29,114 bases of DNA from a virus. Made by a program: the position numbers and the translations under genes. Of the stretch, positions 17,035 through 23,223 are shown one piece after another. The notes below the pieces were generated by a model. It had not been told where the DNA came from, searched no databases, and saw only the letters and a program-made list of their open reading frames with translations. The stretch's first letter is position 1; each line of letters begins with the position of its first letter. Where the stretch lies: IMG/VR virus record IMGVR_UViG_3300042464_000502, positions 1-29,114 of that record, one strand, 5' to 3'.

Positions 17035-17208
17035 TTATTTCTTTTCGTATTTGTTTATGAACTCCTCAACGATTGTATTCATATTCCTTTTTTCATTCTT
17101 TGCAATTTGTTTTAACCTTTCTTTTGCAATTGGATTAATCCAAATTGGTGAATAACTATATTCATAGAAGAAGTCTTTACCGTTTCTTGTTACTTTAATT
17201 TTAGCCAT
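17035..17208 (-). CDS. Small basic protein, ribbon-helix-helix-like
   Basis: This 57-aa protein starts at ATG 17208 and ends at 17035. It has an N-terminal strand (KIKVTRNGKDFFYEY) followed by two helices separated by a turn (AKERLKQIAKNEKRNMNTIV and EEFINKYEKK). This layout is like Arc/CopG ribbon-helix-helix DNA-binding proteins, though too little is known to name a target. It overlaps the end of the 51-aa gene by eight bases and touches the next ORF, so it is co-transcribed with the terminase genes. A role in regulation of late genes is possible. Confidence 0.6.
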   Translation of the reverse strand: MAKIKVTRNGKDFFYEYSYSPIWINPIAKERLKQIAKNEKRNMNTIVEEFINKYEKK

Positions 17209-17356
17209 TATCTTGTTCTTTATTTTTGTTTAGTTCATCTAATTTTTCAATCATAAACTTTCTCATTTGTTTACGTTTGGTATCAATTAGTTCATTTCTT
17301 TTTGCTACACGTTTATTATGTGCTTTCTTTCCGCCACGAAGTTTTGATTTACCCAT
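17201..17356 (-). CDS. Small, very basic protein
   Basis: This 51-aa protein begins MGKSKLRGGKKAHNKRVAKR and continues as a single charged helix (TKRKQMRKFMIEKLDELNK). The ATG at 17356 overlaps the TerS stop (TAATG). I recall a similar short N-terminal pattern as a conserved small protein of phages, without a known function. Its charge would suit RNA, DNA or capsid binding. It sits between the two terminase genes and is likely co-translated with TerS. Confidence 0.68.
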   Translation of the reverse strand: MGKSKLRGGKKAHNKRVAKRNELIDTKRKQMRKFMIEKLDELNKNKEQDNG

Positions 17357-17805
17357 TATTCTTCTATTTTACTTTTGATTATTTCAATTTCAATTTTTGA
17401 CGGTGAGTTGGTAAGTTTATCACCAGCAGTAGTTACATCCACTTTAGTAGCTTCAGACCAACTTTCTCCAAATTTGTTTCTCATTATTAATGACCAAAGT
17501 CTTGAGTTATATCCCATACCACCTGATTCTGACATTGCAGTATGTGCGTTTTCATACCACCAATTCTCAGCTAAAATTTGATACTCTTGGACGGCTGCAT
17601 AATAATCTTTGTTTCTTTTCATTAATGCACGATGTCCAACCCAACTGATTCCTAATTTGATTAGGAAATCTGTGATGTGTTTACCTTGTTGACCAGATTC
17701 AATTACTATCTTCTTCCATTCAGGAATCATTTTAGTTTCTAGTTTTGGTCTACCTGACCTTTTTACTTCTTCGTTGGTATTTTCTATATTTTCTATATTT
17801 TCCAT
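17356..17805 (-). CDS. terS: Putative terminase small subunit
   Basis: This is a 149-aa protein starting at ATG 17805, one base past the previous stop. The longer ORF to 17943 overlaps the 92-aa gene and looks unlike a real start. It has a short repetitive acidic N-terminus (ENIENIENTNEE), a basic segment 'SGRPKLETK', and a helical central part that could form a helix-turn-helix (LIKLGISWVGHRALMKR) before a Trp-rich helix and a 'GYNSRLWSLIMRNKFG' segment often seen in small terminases. It is two small genes upstream of TerL. It would recognise the packaging site and regulate TerL. The call is based on context and helical architecture. Confidence 0.68.
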   Translation of the reverse strand: MENIENIENTNEEVKRSGRPKLETKMIPEWKKIVIESGQQGKHITDFLIKLGISWVGHRALMKRNKDYYAAVQEYQILAENWWYENAHTAMSESGGMGYNSRLWSLIMRNKFGESWSEATKVDVTTAGDKLTNSPSKIEIEIIKSKIEE

Positions 17806-17806
17806 A

Positions 17807-18085
17807 TTACCTTTTAATTTTTTGATATGCGTTCTTATTATTGAATTGCTCGATTGCGTCCTTGATGTTTCTGATAGCGTCCTCAATACCAGGAATAATA
17901 CTCGAGTTGGGGTACAACGATGAATACGCACTAATGATTTCAATCCTATCTAAGTCCGAATACTCCTCCAATGTTTTACCGACAATAACATCGTTATAAA
18001 CTTGTTTCGCATAGTTAATAAAATCGATGTTATTTAAATTATTGAGATTACTTTTCTTCCCATTTCCCTTACAATTGCAACCCAT
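17807..18085 (-). CDS. Small protein with MGCNCKGN N-terminus
   Basis: This 92-aa protein starts MGCNCKGNGKKSN, an N-terminal Cys motif I recall in short proteins of Bacteroidota phages, and continues with Asn/Ile-rich helices (INYAKQVYNDVIVGKTLEE). It could be a small virion component near the packaging machine, but no function is recognised. It ends one base before TerS. The 17807-18085 frame is clearly coding by its neat spacing. Confidence 0.6.
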   Translation of the reverse strand: MGCNCKGNGKKSNLNNLNNIDFINYAKQVYNDVIVGKTLEEYSDLDRIEIISAYSSLYPNSSIIPGIEDAIRNIKDAIEQFNNKNAYQKIKR

Positions 18086-18096
18086 TCGTTTCGTTA

Positions 18097-18354
18097 TTAA
18101 TTTATATCCTGTAAGGATTCGTTTATGATATCTGTAAAAGATTTCTTTATCTTTTTAAATGCTTCAACTAACTCAAACTTATCTGTTTGAATTGATGTTT
18201 CAATATCTTTATCTAATTGTGCCAATATCTGTCTATAGTTTTTACCCATTTTTATTTGAGAACTAATATATACACCAGCAATTTCTGTAAGAATAACATC
18301 TTGTTCCTCTTGGTCTTTGTCAAAAAAATTCTCTAATTTCTTTTCAATATTCAT
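18097..18354 (-). CDS. Small acidic helical protein, first gene of the leftward structural operon
   Basis: This 85-aa acidic and largely helical protein (LENFFDKDQEEQDVILTEI... and FKKIKKSFTDIINES) has no membrane segment. It is the first leftward gene after the terminator at 18435-18463, so it probably opens the long structural operon. It ends 11 bases before the next gene. Function is unknown. Confidence 0.6.
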   Translation of the reverse strand: MNIEKKLENFFDKDQEEQDVILTEIAGVYISSQIKMGKNYRQILAQLDKDIETSIQTDKFELVEAFKKIKKSFTDIINESLQDIN

Positions 18355-18369
18355 AGTTGTATTATATAA

Positions 18370-18385
18370 ATAAATATAACGAATT
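18370..18385 (-). promoter_or_regulatory. Possible late promoter element upstream of the structural operon
   Basis: On the minus strand this reads AATTCGTTATATTTAT, 15 bases before the ATG at 18354. The sequence before the fibre gene at 438 has AATTAGTTATATTTAT (445-460), the same 16 bases apart from one. Both genes are the first after a terminator, so a shared start signal is plausible. The region is very AT-rich, which limits the weight of the match. Confidence 0.35.
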
Positions 18386-18434
18386 ATTTTTGGTAAGTAA
18401 ATCGTTTATATATCAAATAAATAAATATAATGCA

Positions 18435-18463
18435 TAAAAAAACCTCACCATTTCTGATGAGGT
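18435..18463 (-). terminator. Terminator after the leftward HNH gene
   Basis: A six-base stem (ACCTCA at 18442-18447 with TGAGGT at 18458-18463) is followed on the minus strand by about eight T. It lies 90 bases past the stop of the 18553-19095 gene and should end that small leftward operon before the structural operon begins. Confidence 0.72.
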
Positions 18464-18552
18464 CTAAAAAAAATTTAAAATGAAAGATTCGTATGGATTA
18501 AAATCCTATGGTACAAATATATATATAAAAATTGATAATTCCAAATTTTTGA

Positions 18553-19095
18553 TTATATATGTTTCCAAATTACTCTTTTTATTATACTTGATATTTGTCC
18601 TTGTCTAATATTAAATTTTTTAGATAATGCTGTTGAACCAAATTCTTCATGTCTTGGAATATAATTTTGTCTAATCCATAATACATCTTTTTCAGTTAAT
18701 TTTGACCTTCCATGTTTTTCTCCTTTTCTATTAATTGACATTTTTAATTTGGTATCTTCAGAATGTTTAAACCCTAAAGGACCTATCATTAATCCATTTT
18801 TCTTTGCTCTTTTTTTATTTTCTTCAGTAGTTACCCATTCCAAATTTGAAATATGGTTATTTGATTTATTACTATCACGATGGTCAACTTCTGGTAAGTT
18901 ATTTGGATTTTGATTATATATTTCAGCAACAAGTCTATGCATATAAAATGTACATTGTTTTTTATTAATCCATAAACTAACTTGATGATAACCACTATTA
19001 ATAAATTGTTTCAATTCCTTGGTCTTACCAAACATAGTTGAAATGACTCTCCCGTCCTCTGTGACGAAGTAATCTGTATCCCGGAATCGTTTCAT
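18553..19095 (-). CDS. HNH homing endonuclease (NUMOD4 + HNH_3 type)
   Basis: This 180-aa protein has an N-terminal NUMOD4-like strand region (FRDTDYFVTEDGRVIS), an HNH core with H53 (MHRLVAE), D71-H72-x-D74 (VDHRDSNK), and N79/N80 with 'HISNLEWVTTEEN', then a NUMOD3-like motif 'HSEDTKLKMSINRKG' and a C-terminal HTH (TEKDVLWIRQNY ... IIKRVIWKHI). This is a free-standing homing endonuclease that cuts a target and spreads by repair. It is closely similar in layout to the rightward protein at 22483-22947. It follows the 115-aa gene by three bases and is ended by a terminator, so the two likely form one operon. Confidence 0.9.
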   Translation of the reverse strand: MKRFRDTDYFVTEDGRVISTMFGKTKELKQFINSGYHQVSLWINKKQCTFYMHRLVAEIYNQNPNNLPEVDHRDSNKSNNHISNLEWVTTEENKKRAKKNGLMIGPLGFKHSEDTKLKMSINRKGEKHGRSKLTEKDVLWIRQNYIPRHEEFGSTALSKKFNIRQGQISSIIKRVIWKHI

Positions 19096-19098
19096 ATG

Positions 19099-19446
19099 TT
19101 AGAATAATTTAAGTTGGTCAGAACTCATCTTTTTAACTTTTCTTTTACTTCTGTTTTTGGCTTGCATCTTCATATTAATCCAGACGCAGTTTTCTTTGGA
19201 ATAGTGTTGGGTATTGTCTACCCTGCCTAACGTGTAATTACCATGAGTTGGATGTTTTGCCGGTTTCTTCCCCATATCTTGAATGAAGTTAAGGAATGAT
19301 TCTTTCCAACTACTGGAAACTTTAATTCCTTTTTTACCAGAATATTGATAATCTTTGCAATTACTGTTGTAACATCTGTTCAGCATATTTGTATATGACC
19401 TGTACTCTGTTTGATAATAGAGTTTTAAATTCTTTAAATTATCCAT
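19099..19446 (-). CDS. Small HNH-like/AP2-associated phage nuclease family protein
   Basis: This 115-aa protein has the pattern 'YRSYTNMLNRCYN', then a 'YSGKKGIKVSSSWKESFLNF' segment, then 'YTLGRVDNTQHYSKENCVW' and a Gln-x2-NR close. In phages I know this layout as a small HNH-derived family often sited among homing endonucleases. No catalytic triad can be confirmed. It starts 14 bases after a near-consensus Bacteroidota promoter (19467-19499) and next to the phased CTAG array, so it is probably the first gene of a controlled leftward operon with the HNH gene. Confidence 0.72.
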   Translation of the reverse strand: MDNLKNLKLYYQTEYRSYTNMLNRCYNSNCKDYQYSGKKGIKVSSSWKESFLNFIQDMGKKPAKHPTHGNYTLGRVDNTQHYSKENCVWINMKMQAKNRSKRKVKKMSSDQLKLF

Positions 19447-19466
19447 TTAATATTAATTTATTTTTA

Positions 19467-19499
19467 CAAAGATAATATTAATTTTCTATATTCTAGAAA
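19467..19499 (-). promoter_or_regulatory. Bacteroidota-type promoter for the leftward HNH operon
   Basis: The minus strand carries TATCTTTG (19467-19474), an exact TAnnTTTG -7 box, with TTTC 21 bases upstream (19496-19499) at the place of the usual TTTG -33 box. Spacing of 19-21 bases fits the Bacteroidota consensus. The leftmost CTAG box overlaps the upstream element. It would start transcription about 12 to 20 bases before the gene at 19446. Confidence 0.68.
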
Positions 19500-19632
19500 T
19501 AGTTATTAACATTTTATATACATTCTAGAATTATATATAATTTTATATTATTTTCTAGATTGCTCTAGTGCTTTCTAGATTGCTTTATATATTTCTAGTT
19601 ATTTTCTAGTTTGCTTTATATATTTTCTAGAT
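19491..19632. promoter_or_regulatory. Helically phased array of eight CTAG boxes
   Basis: Eight CTAG tetramers start at 19493, 19525, 19555, 19565, 19575, 19595, 19606 and 19627. The steps are 32, 30, 10, 10, 20, 11 and 21 bases, all near multiples of the DNA helical repeat. Two sit in the palindrome TTCTAGAA. Three are followed by ATTGC or TTTGC. The array begins over the upstream element of the leftward promoter and ends 15 bases before the structured region. It is a good candidate operator, iteron-type origin element or packaging site. Confidence 0.6.
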
Positions 19633-19646
19633 TTAAATAAGTTACT

Positions 19647-19802
19647 GTTGATGAGGAGCAGAGTTCGTCCTATCCCACACCTTGTTAAGTGTAGAATAGA
19701 ACGCTGACTAATCTTTCTGTTAGATTGAGTGCTGTTTGAAGTATCGCTAAAAAACTTCAACTTGAAACCAACATACGATAATTTAGTTTACCGTTCATCA
19801 AC
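19647..19802. ncRNA. Candidate structured non-coding RNA (multi-branch fold)
   Basis: A closing stem joins GTTGATGA (19647-19654) to TCATCAAC (19795-19802) perfectly. Inside are three hairpins: 19663-19702 (GTTC...TAT with ATAGAAC, plus an inner ACAC/GTGT stem), 19707-19730 (ACTAATCT with AGATTgAGT, one bulge), and 19736-19760 (TTGAAGT with ACTTCAA, loop of 11). The composition is richer in G and C than the flanking DNA and no ORF is present. This is a small four-way junction. Transcribed strand is unsettled: one extra pair forms as G-U only on the minus strand. Confidence 0.5.
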
Positions 19803-19861
19803 TCTCGTTTCTTTGTTCCGAGTCTGTACTGTGATGAATATCCCCCAGTGTACAATTAAAA

Positions 19862-19963
19862 GATATAAACCTGAGTGCATGTAGAGCGTCGTTTATATCA
19901 GTTTTTCAATTTGAATTAAAATTGATATTAGATTAAGAATTCCTCCACGGAGTCAAATCTAAT
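19862..19963. other. Two further hairpins in the non-coding region, one terminator-like
   Basis: Hairpin one is GATATAAAC (19862-19870) with GTTTATATC (19891-19899), a nine-base perfect stem with a 20-base loop. On the plus strand it is followed by AGTTTTTC, like a weak terminator. Hairpin two is ATTAGATT (19927-19934) with AATCTAAT (19956-19963), whose loop holds CTCC/GGAG around 19943-19952 and the CCUCC sequence. The rest of 19447-20092 shows only AT-rich spacer and the leader of the 20093 gene. Confidence 0.5.
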
Positions 19964-20092
19964 TTGATATTCATAAGTATATGTAATTTTTTTTAAAAAA
20001 CAAACTCTTTCCTATAAATATATCAAAAAATACAAAAAAACTATTTGTAATACAAACTTTTGATAAATTAACATATATTTATAATAAAAGGT

Positions 20093-20458
20093 ATGAAAAG
20101 TAAAAAACAATTTGAAAGATTATTGAGTAGAAGAATCATGGGGGAACAGGGAGAATGGTTGGTATTTTGTCGTGTATGTGGACACTTCAAACCTGTTACT
20201 GAATTTTATAAACGTACAGATTCAAAGTGGGGTGTAGACTCTCGTTGCAAGGAGCATTACAAATCATACAAGAAAAAGACAGATGAACCAGAAGACCCTG
20301 AAATGAGTTATCTAAAACTTGACAATATCAAGGAATCTGATTTCCAGAATGTACAGGAATTTCTAACCCAACTTGGATTTTCATTCCAAACAGAAAAAAC
20401 AATACATGAACAATTCATGGACAAATATAAACTTAAATTAAAAATAACAAAAAAATGA
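20093..20458 (+). CDS. Zinc-finger protein, first gene of the rightward block
   Basis: This 121-aa protein has a basic N-terminus, then a C-x2-C...C-x2-H finger (CRVCG at 26-30 and 'DSRCKEHY' about 50-57) with the turn 'FKPVTEFYKR'. The pattern matches a small zinc-binding module widespread in phages and related to treble-clef nuclease knuckles. The acidic C-terminal half shows no known domain. It overlaps the next gene by ATGA, so they are co-translated. It may bind DNA and control early expression, but that is inference. Confidence 0.68.
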   Translation: MKSKKQFERLLSRRIMGEQGEWLVFCRVCGHFKPVTEFYKRTDSKWGVDSRCKEHYKSYKKKTDEPEDPEMSYLKLDNIKESDFQNVQEFLTQLGFSFQTEKTIHEQFMDKYKLKLKITKK

Positions 20459-20856
20459 TTGGAGCTAAAAAATTAAATCTAAAAAAAGTAAATGAGATTA
20501 AAACCTTATTTGAAACAACAGAACTAAGTGATGGTGACATCGCAGAGAAATATAACGTTAGTCGTATTTTAATCAATTTAATCCGTAATGGTAAAAGATG
20601 GAATGATAATAGAGAGAAATTAAGGATGCAACAGGACCAGATAGATTTCTTACCTTTTAAGATAACAAAACTTTTGGGTACTGAATTCTCATCTCGAATC
20701 TACCCCTTGGTGACCGAGACAAGTGTATTCTATGTTCTTATCCATTATATTGATAATAATGTCACCAGCGAGTTAAAAACAACCCTATTCGAAGAAATTC
20801 CAACCGATGAAGTATTAGAAAGATTACATAACAAATTTTTACGATTGGTTTCGTAA
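20455..20856 (+). CDS. Helix-turn-helix protein, possible regulator
   Basis: This 133-aa protein begins with an HTH at about 8-50 (LKKVNEIKTLFETTELSDGD, then IAEKYNVSRILINLI). The HTH resembles the C-terminal HTH in both HNH endonucleases of this window, suggesting one shared domain used in different proteins. The C-terminal half is mixed and unfamiliar. Its start overlaps the zinc-finger gene (ATGA at 20455). It is a plausible DNA-binding regulator of the CTAG array, though nothing in the sequence proves this. Past its stop lies a tandem repeat (20877-20899) and a strong terminator. Confidence 0.7.
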   Translation: MIGAKKLNLKKVNEIKTLFETTELSDGDIAEKYNVSRILINLIRNGKRWNDNREKLRMQQDQIDFLPFKITKLLGTEFSSRIYPLVTETSVFYVLIHYIDNNVTSELKTTLFEEIPTDEVLERLHNKFLRLVS

Positions 20857-20876
20857 ATAAAAAGTAGTATATTTAT

Positions 20877-20904
20877 CTATGATAGGTTTTCTATTATAGG
20901 TTTT
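20877..20904. repeat. Two near-identical 14-base repeats, each with a small palindrome
   Basis: CTATGATAGGTTTT (20877-20890) is followed directly by CTATTATAGGTTTT (20891-20904). Each starts with a CTATnATAG palindrome. It lies between the HTH gene stop and its terminator. It may be an operator or a chance tandem duplication. Confidence 0.4.
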
Positions 20905-20923
20905 TTTACTTTTTTTTACTCCA

Positions 20924-20963
20924 CCCCTAACAGTTTTTTGTCATTCTGTTAGGGGTTTTTTTT
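20924..20963 (+). terminator. Strong rho-independent terminator
   Basis: A ten-base perfect stem, CCCCTAACAG with CTGTTAGGGG, spans a 12-base loop and is followed by eight T (20956-20963). It ends the first rightward pair of genes and isolates the promoter at 20982-21012. Confidence 0.95.
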
Positions 20964-20981
20964 AAATGTGGATAACTTTTA

Positions 20982-21012
20982 TTTGGAGATTTGGAAAGTA
21001 GTAGTATCTTTG
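20982..21012 (+). promoter_or_regulatory. Bacteroidota-type promoter for the methyltransferase operon
   Basis: TTTG at 20982-20985 is separated by 19 bases from TATCTTTG (21005-21012), matching the TTTG-N19-TAnnTTTG consensus of Bacteroidota housekeeping promoters. The ATG of the next gene is 22 bases downstream, and the leader is A-rich without a Shine-Dalgarno. It is the clearest host marker in the window. Confidence 0.82.
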
Positions 21013-21034
21013 TCGGACTAAAAAAATAAATAAA

Positions 21035-21535
21035 ATGGAAAATTTACAAACAGAATCACAACCCTATGTATTATTATCTTATGCAGATAATAAAGACATT
21101 CCGTACACAGTTACAGATGAATTTATTAATTATGAAGGTGATGATGAAGTGACCTTTATTAGGGGTTCATTTATGCATTATCATTATCGTGAATTTTTAT
21201 CAAAAATGAATATTGACGATGTTACAAACATGTTGTTCAATCTTTTTGGTGGTCAAAAAGAAAAGACTCAATGTGCAAAAATGATAAATGATATGTACGT
21301 TAAAACTGAAGGTACTCGTCTTATAGATAGTAAGACCATTACTTCTATTCGTAATCCAAAATTAATAAATAATCTTTTTTTGTTAAGGGTTAATAGTGAA
21401 GATTTGGACTTGATTGAACAAACTCAAATAAAATTTAACACAGGTGATATTAACATGAACCAAATTAAATATGATGGTGTCAACACAATTCATTATGAAC
21501 CGGTTAAAGAATATTGGACAATAGATAATGTGTAA
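21035..21535 (+). CDS. Unknown soluble protein, first gene after the rightward promoter
   Basis: This 166-aa protein has no membrane segment or recognised motif. It is moderately acidic and contains an aromatic stretch (GSFMHYHYREFLSKM) and a helix (NMLFNLFGGQKEKTQCAKMI). It opens the operon that leads to the methyltransferase. The early promoter suggests an early or host-takeover role, but there is no specific evidence. Confidence 0.72.
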   Translation: MENLQTESQPYVLLSYADNKDIPYTVTDEFINYEGDDEVTFIRGSFMHYHYREFLSKMNIDDVTNMLFNLFGGQKEKTQCAKMINDMYVKTEGTRLIDSKTITSIRNPKLINNLFLLRVNSEDLDLIEQTQIKFNTGDINMNQIKYDGVNTIHYEPVKEYWTIDNV

Positions 21536-21562
21536 AAGTAAAAGAACTTAAATAATATAGAT

Positions 21563-21775
21563 ATGGATAATAGAAATGAATCAATCGTTAGACAGTCATC
21601 ATTAAAATTTGTGGCGGATTACTGCAAACTCATTGGAATGCCGATTACCTTAAAAGAAACAGTAAGACTCACAGAAGTTATTTCAGACTACTGTTTGAAT
21701 GGTTACACAACAAAGTTGGGAGAGACTCTTGATAAAGTAGATGAGTATTTCCTAAAGAAGTTTGAGGAAGATTAA
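21563..21775 (+). CDS. Small helical protein of unknown function
   Basis: This 70-aa protein is helical throughout and polar (SSLKFVADYCKLIGMPITLK, then VRLTEVISDYC and a charged end). It lies 27 bases after the previous gene and its stop is three bases before the methyltransferase ATG. The tight fit supports a real gene. No family is recognised. Confidence 0.65.
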   Translation: MDNRNESIVRQSSLKFVADYCKLIGMPITLKETVRLTEVISDYCLNGYTTKLGETLDKVDEYFLKKFEED

Positions 21776-21778
21776 AGA

Positions 21779-22486
21779 ATGAATATTTTGGTGAATGGGG
21801 ATTGTCTAAGTGAATTAAAAAAAATTGAATCTAATTTAATTGATTGCATAGTCACATCCCCGCCGTACAATAAAAAGGGTTTAATCGGTAAGGTAAAACC
21901 TGGTAATCAAGTATGGAAAAAATTCAACATAGATTACAATTCATATGGTGATAATTTGTCTGAAGAAGATTACCATCAATGGATGATTGATATATTGAAT
22001 GAGATGTACAGAATTATTAAACCAGATGGTTCAATTTTTTTCAATCACAAACCACGGAGACATAGAAATAAGGTACACCTACCCACGGACTTCATTTGTA
22101 AAAGTAAATTAGATGTATATCAACTTATTATATGGAATCGTTTGTCCTCACCAAATATCAGGAAAGATGTTCTATTACCTTGTACTGAACATATATATTG
22201 GTTGGTTAAGGGTAAACCCAAAGTTTTTAAAAACCAAATTGATAATAAATTTCATTCTGAGGTTTGGAACATTAGTCCTGAAAGGAACAGTAAACATCCT
22301 GCACCATTTCCCGAAAAACTTGTTGAGAATTGTATTCTTTTAACAACGGAAGAAAATGATTTAATATTAGACCCGTTCATGGGTTATGCGACAACTGGTA
22401 TTGTTGCAAATAAATTTAATAGAGATTTTTTTGGAATTGAAATTGATTTGGAATACTTTGAAGTAAGTAAAAAAAGATTAATATGA
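21779..22486 (+). CDS. DNA methyltransferase (amino-methyltransferase, TSPPY type)
   Basis: This 235-aa enzyme has the catalytic TSPPY at residues 26-30 and the AdoMet-binding motif DPFMGYATTG at 198-207, followed by 'FFGIEID'. The order, catalytic motif first and binding motif last, marks a beta-class amino-methyltransferase, which transfers a methyl group to N4 of cytosine or N6 of adenine. SPPY does not settle which. The length is short but complete. No restriction gene is adjacent, so it is probably an orphan enzyme protecting phage DNA from host restriction or regulating genes. Its end overlaps the HNH gene (ATGA). Confidence 0.93.
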   Translation: MNILVNGDCLSELKKIESNLIDCIVTSPPYNKKGLIGKVKPGNQVWKKFNIDYNSYGDNLSEEDYHQWMIDILNEMYRIIKPDGSIFFNHKPRRHRNKVHLPTDFICKSKLDVYQLIIWNRLSSPNIRKDVLLPCTEHIYWLVKGKPKVFKNQIDNKFHSEVWNISPERNSKHPAPFPEKLVENCILLTTEENDLILDPFMGYATTGIVANKFNRDFFGIEIDLEYFEVSKKRLI

Positions 22487-22947
22487 AACAATTCAAGGAT
22501 ACTCCGTATTATGTTACGGAAGATGGTAGAATATTTAATTCAGAAAAAGAATTAAGTTGTAGTTTGACAAATAAAGGATATAAAACCTTTAGAGGTTGTA
22601 TTAATGGAATTAGAAAACATATAGTAATACATAGGTCAGTAGCTGAATGTTATATTCCAAATCCTGATAATTTACCACAAGTAAATCATATTGATGGAGA
22701 TAAGTTAAATAATCATATTTCTAATCTTGAATGGACTACTAATCAAAAGAATAGAGACCATGCTGTTCAGAATGGATTACACGCTAAAGGTGAAATGATG
22801 GGTAATTCAAAATTTACCGAAGAAGATATTAGATTTATGAGACAAAACTATGGTAAATTAACATATAAACAATTAGGTCAAATGTTTAACACAAGTGGTT
22901 CTCGTATTTGGAAAATTGTTAAACGTCAAACTTGGAAACACATTTAG
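22483..22947 (+). CDS. HNH homing endonuclease (NUMOD4 + HNH_3 + HTH)
   Basis: This 154-aa protein begins with a NUMOD4-like segment (KDTPYYVTEDGRIFNS), then an HNH_3 core with H50 (IHRSVAE), H69-x-D71 (VNHIDGDK), and 'NNHISNLEWTT' ending near 86. The C-terminal HTH runs from about 109 to the final 'KIVKRQTWKHI'. It is paralogous in layout to 18553-19095. It overlaps the methyltransferase stop by four bases, so the gene may have landed behind the methyltransferase without disrupting it. Its stop overlaps the convergent 92-aa gene by three bases. Confidence 0.9.
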   Translation: MKQFKDTPYYVTEDGRIFNSEKELSCSLTNKGYKTFRGCINGIRKHIVIHRSVAECYIPNPDNLPQVNHIDGDKLNNHISNLEWTTNQKNRDHAVQNGLHAKGEMMGNSKFTEEDIRFMRQNYGKLTYKQLGQMFNTSGSRIWKIVKRQTWKHI

Positions 22948-23222
22948 ACAATTGATAATTGTTTCTTCAATTCTTTGTTTTCGATTTCCAATCTGAAAAT
23001 ATGGTTTTCCAATTCTTCGATACGTTTAACCATTTCTCGCATTTCCTCTTTTAATTGTTGAATATCAATTTTCTGTGAGGTTGCGGTTTCTTTCCACATG
23101 CTAAGAACAGCTTGTGCGTTCTGAACTTCTATTGACTGCTTGGTAAATTTACCTGAAGTAAACCATCCAATTAGACCGGCTAAGATACCAGTTATTATTT
23201 CGTTAATTGGTAATTGATTCAT
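22944..23222 (-). CDS. Small membrane protein with a C-terminal coiled coil
   Basis: This 92-aa protein starts at ATG 23222, one base after the stop of the upstream gene; a longer upstream reading would overlap it deeply in another frame. It has one hydrophobic helix near the N-terminus (EIITGILAGLIGWF) and then a long charged coiled coil (QLKEEMREMVKRIEELENH...). The shape resembles small phage membrane/coiled-coil proteins such as holin-like or spanin-like factors, but no lysis motif is visible. It is the last gene of the leftward block and converges with the HNH gene, sharing three bases at the stop codons. Confidence 0.68.
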   Translation of the reverse strand: MNQLPINEIITGILAGLIGWFTSGKFTKQSIEVQNAQAVLSMWKETATSQKIDIQQLKEEMREMVKRIEELENHIFRLEIENKELKKQLSIV

Positions 23223-23223
23223 G

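Noticed and set aside
17807-17943. Longer start of the terminase small subunit gene (to 17943)
   Set aside because: The extension overlaps a well-formed 92-aa gene in another frame and its residues look unrelated. ATG 17805 one base after that gene's stop is preferred.
19660-19670. tRNA-like GTTCGTCC
   Set aside because: The GTTCRA T-loop is not matched and no acceptor or anticodon stem was found around it.
19647-19700. Possible hammerhead ribozyme at TTGATGAGG
   Set aside because: The core needs CUGAnGA and a paired GAAA and UH cleavage site in fixed places. The first core base here is wrong and the other parts do not fall in position.
22948-22962. Hairpin ACAATT-gat-AATTGT as a terminator
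   Set aside because: The stem is short and AT-only and lies inside the convergent 92-aa gene. It is too weak to call.
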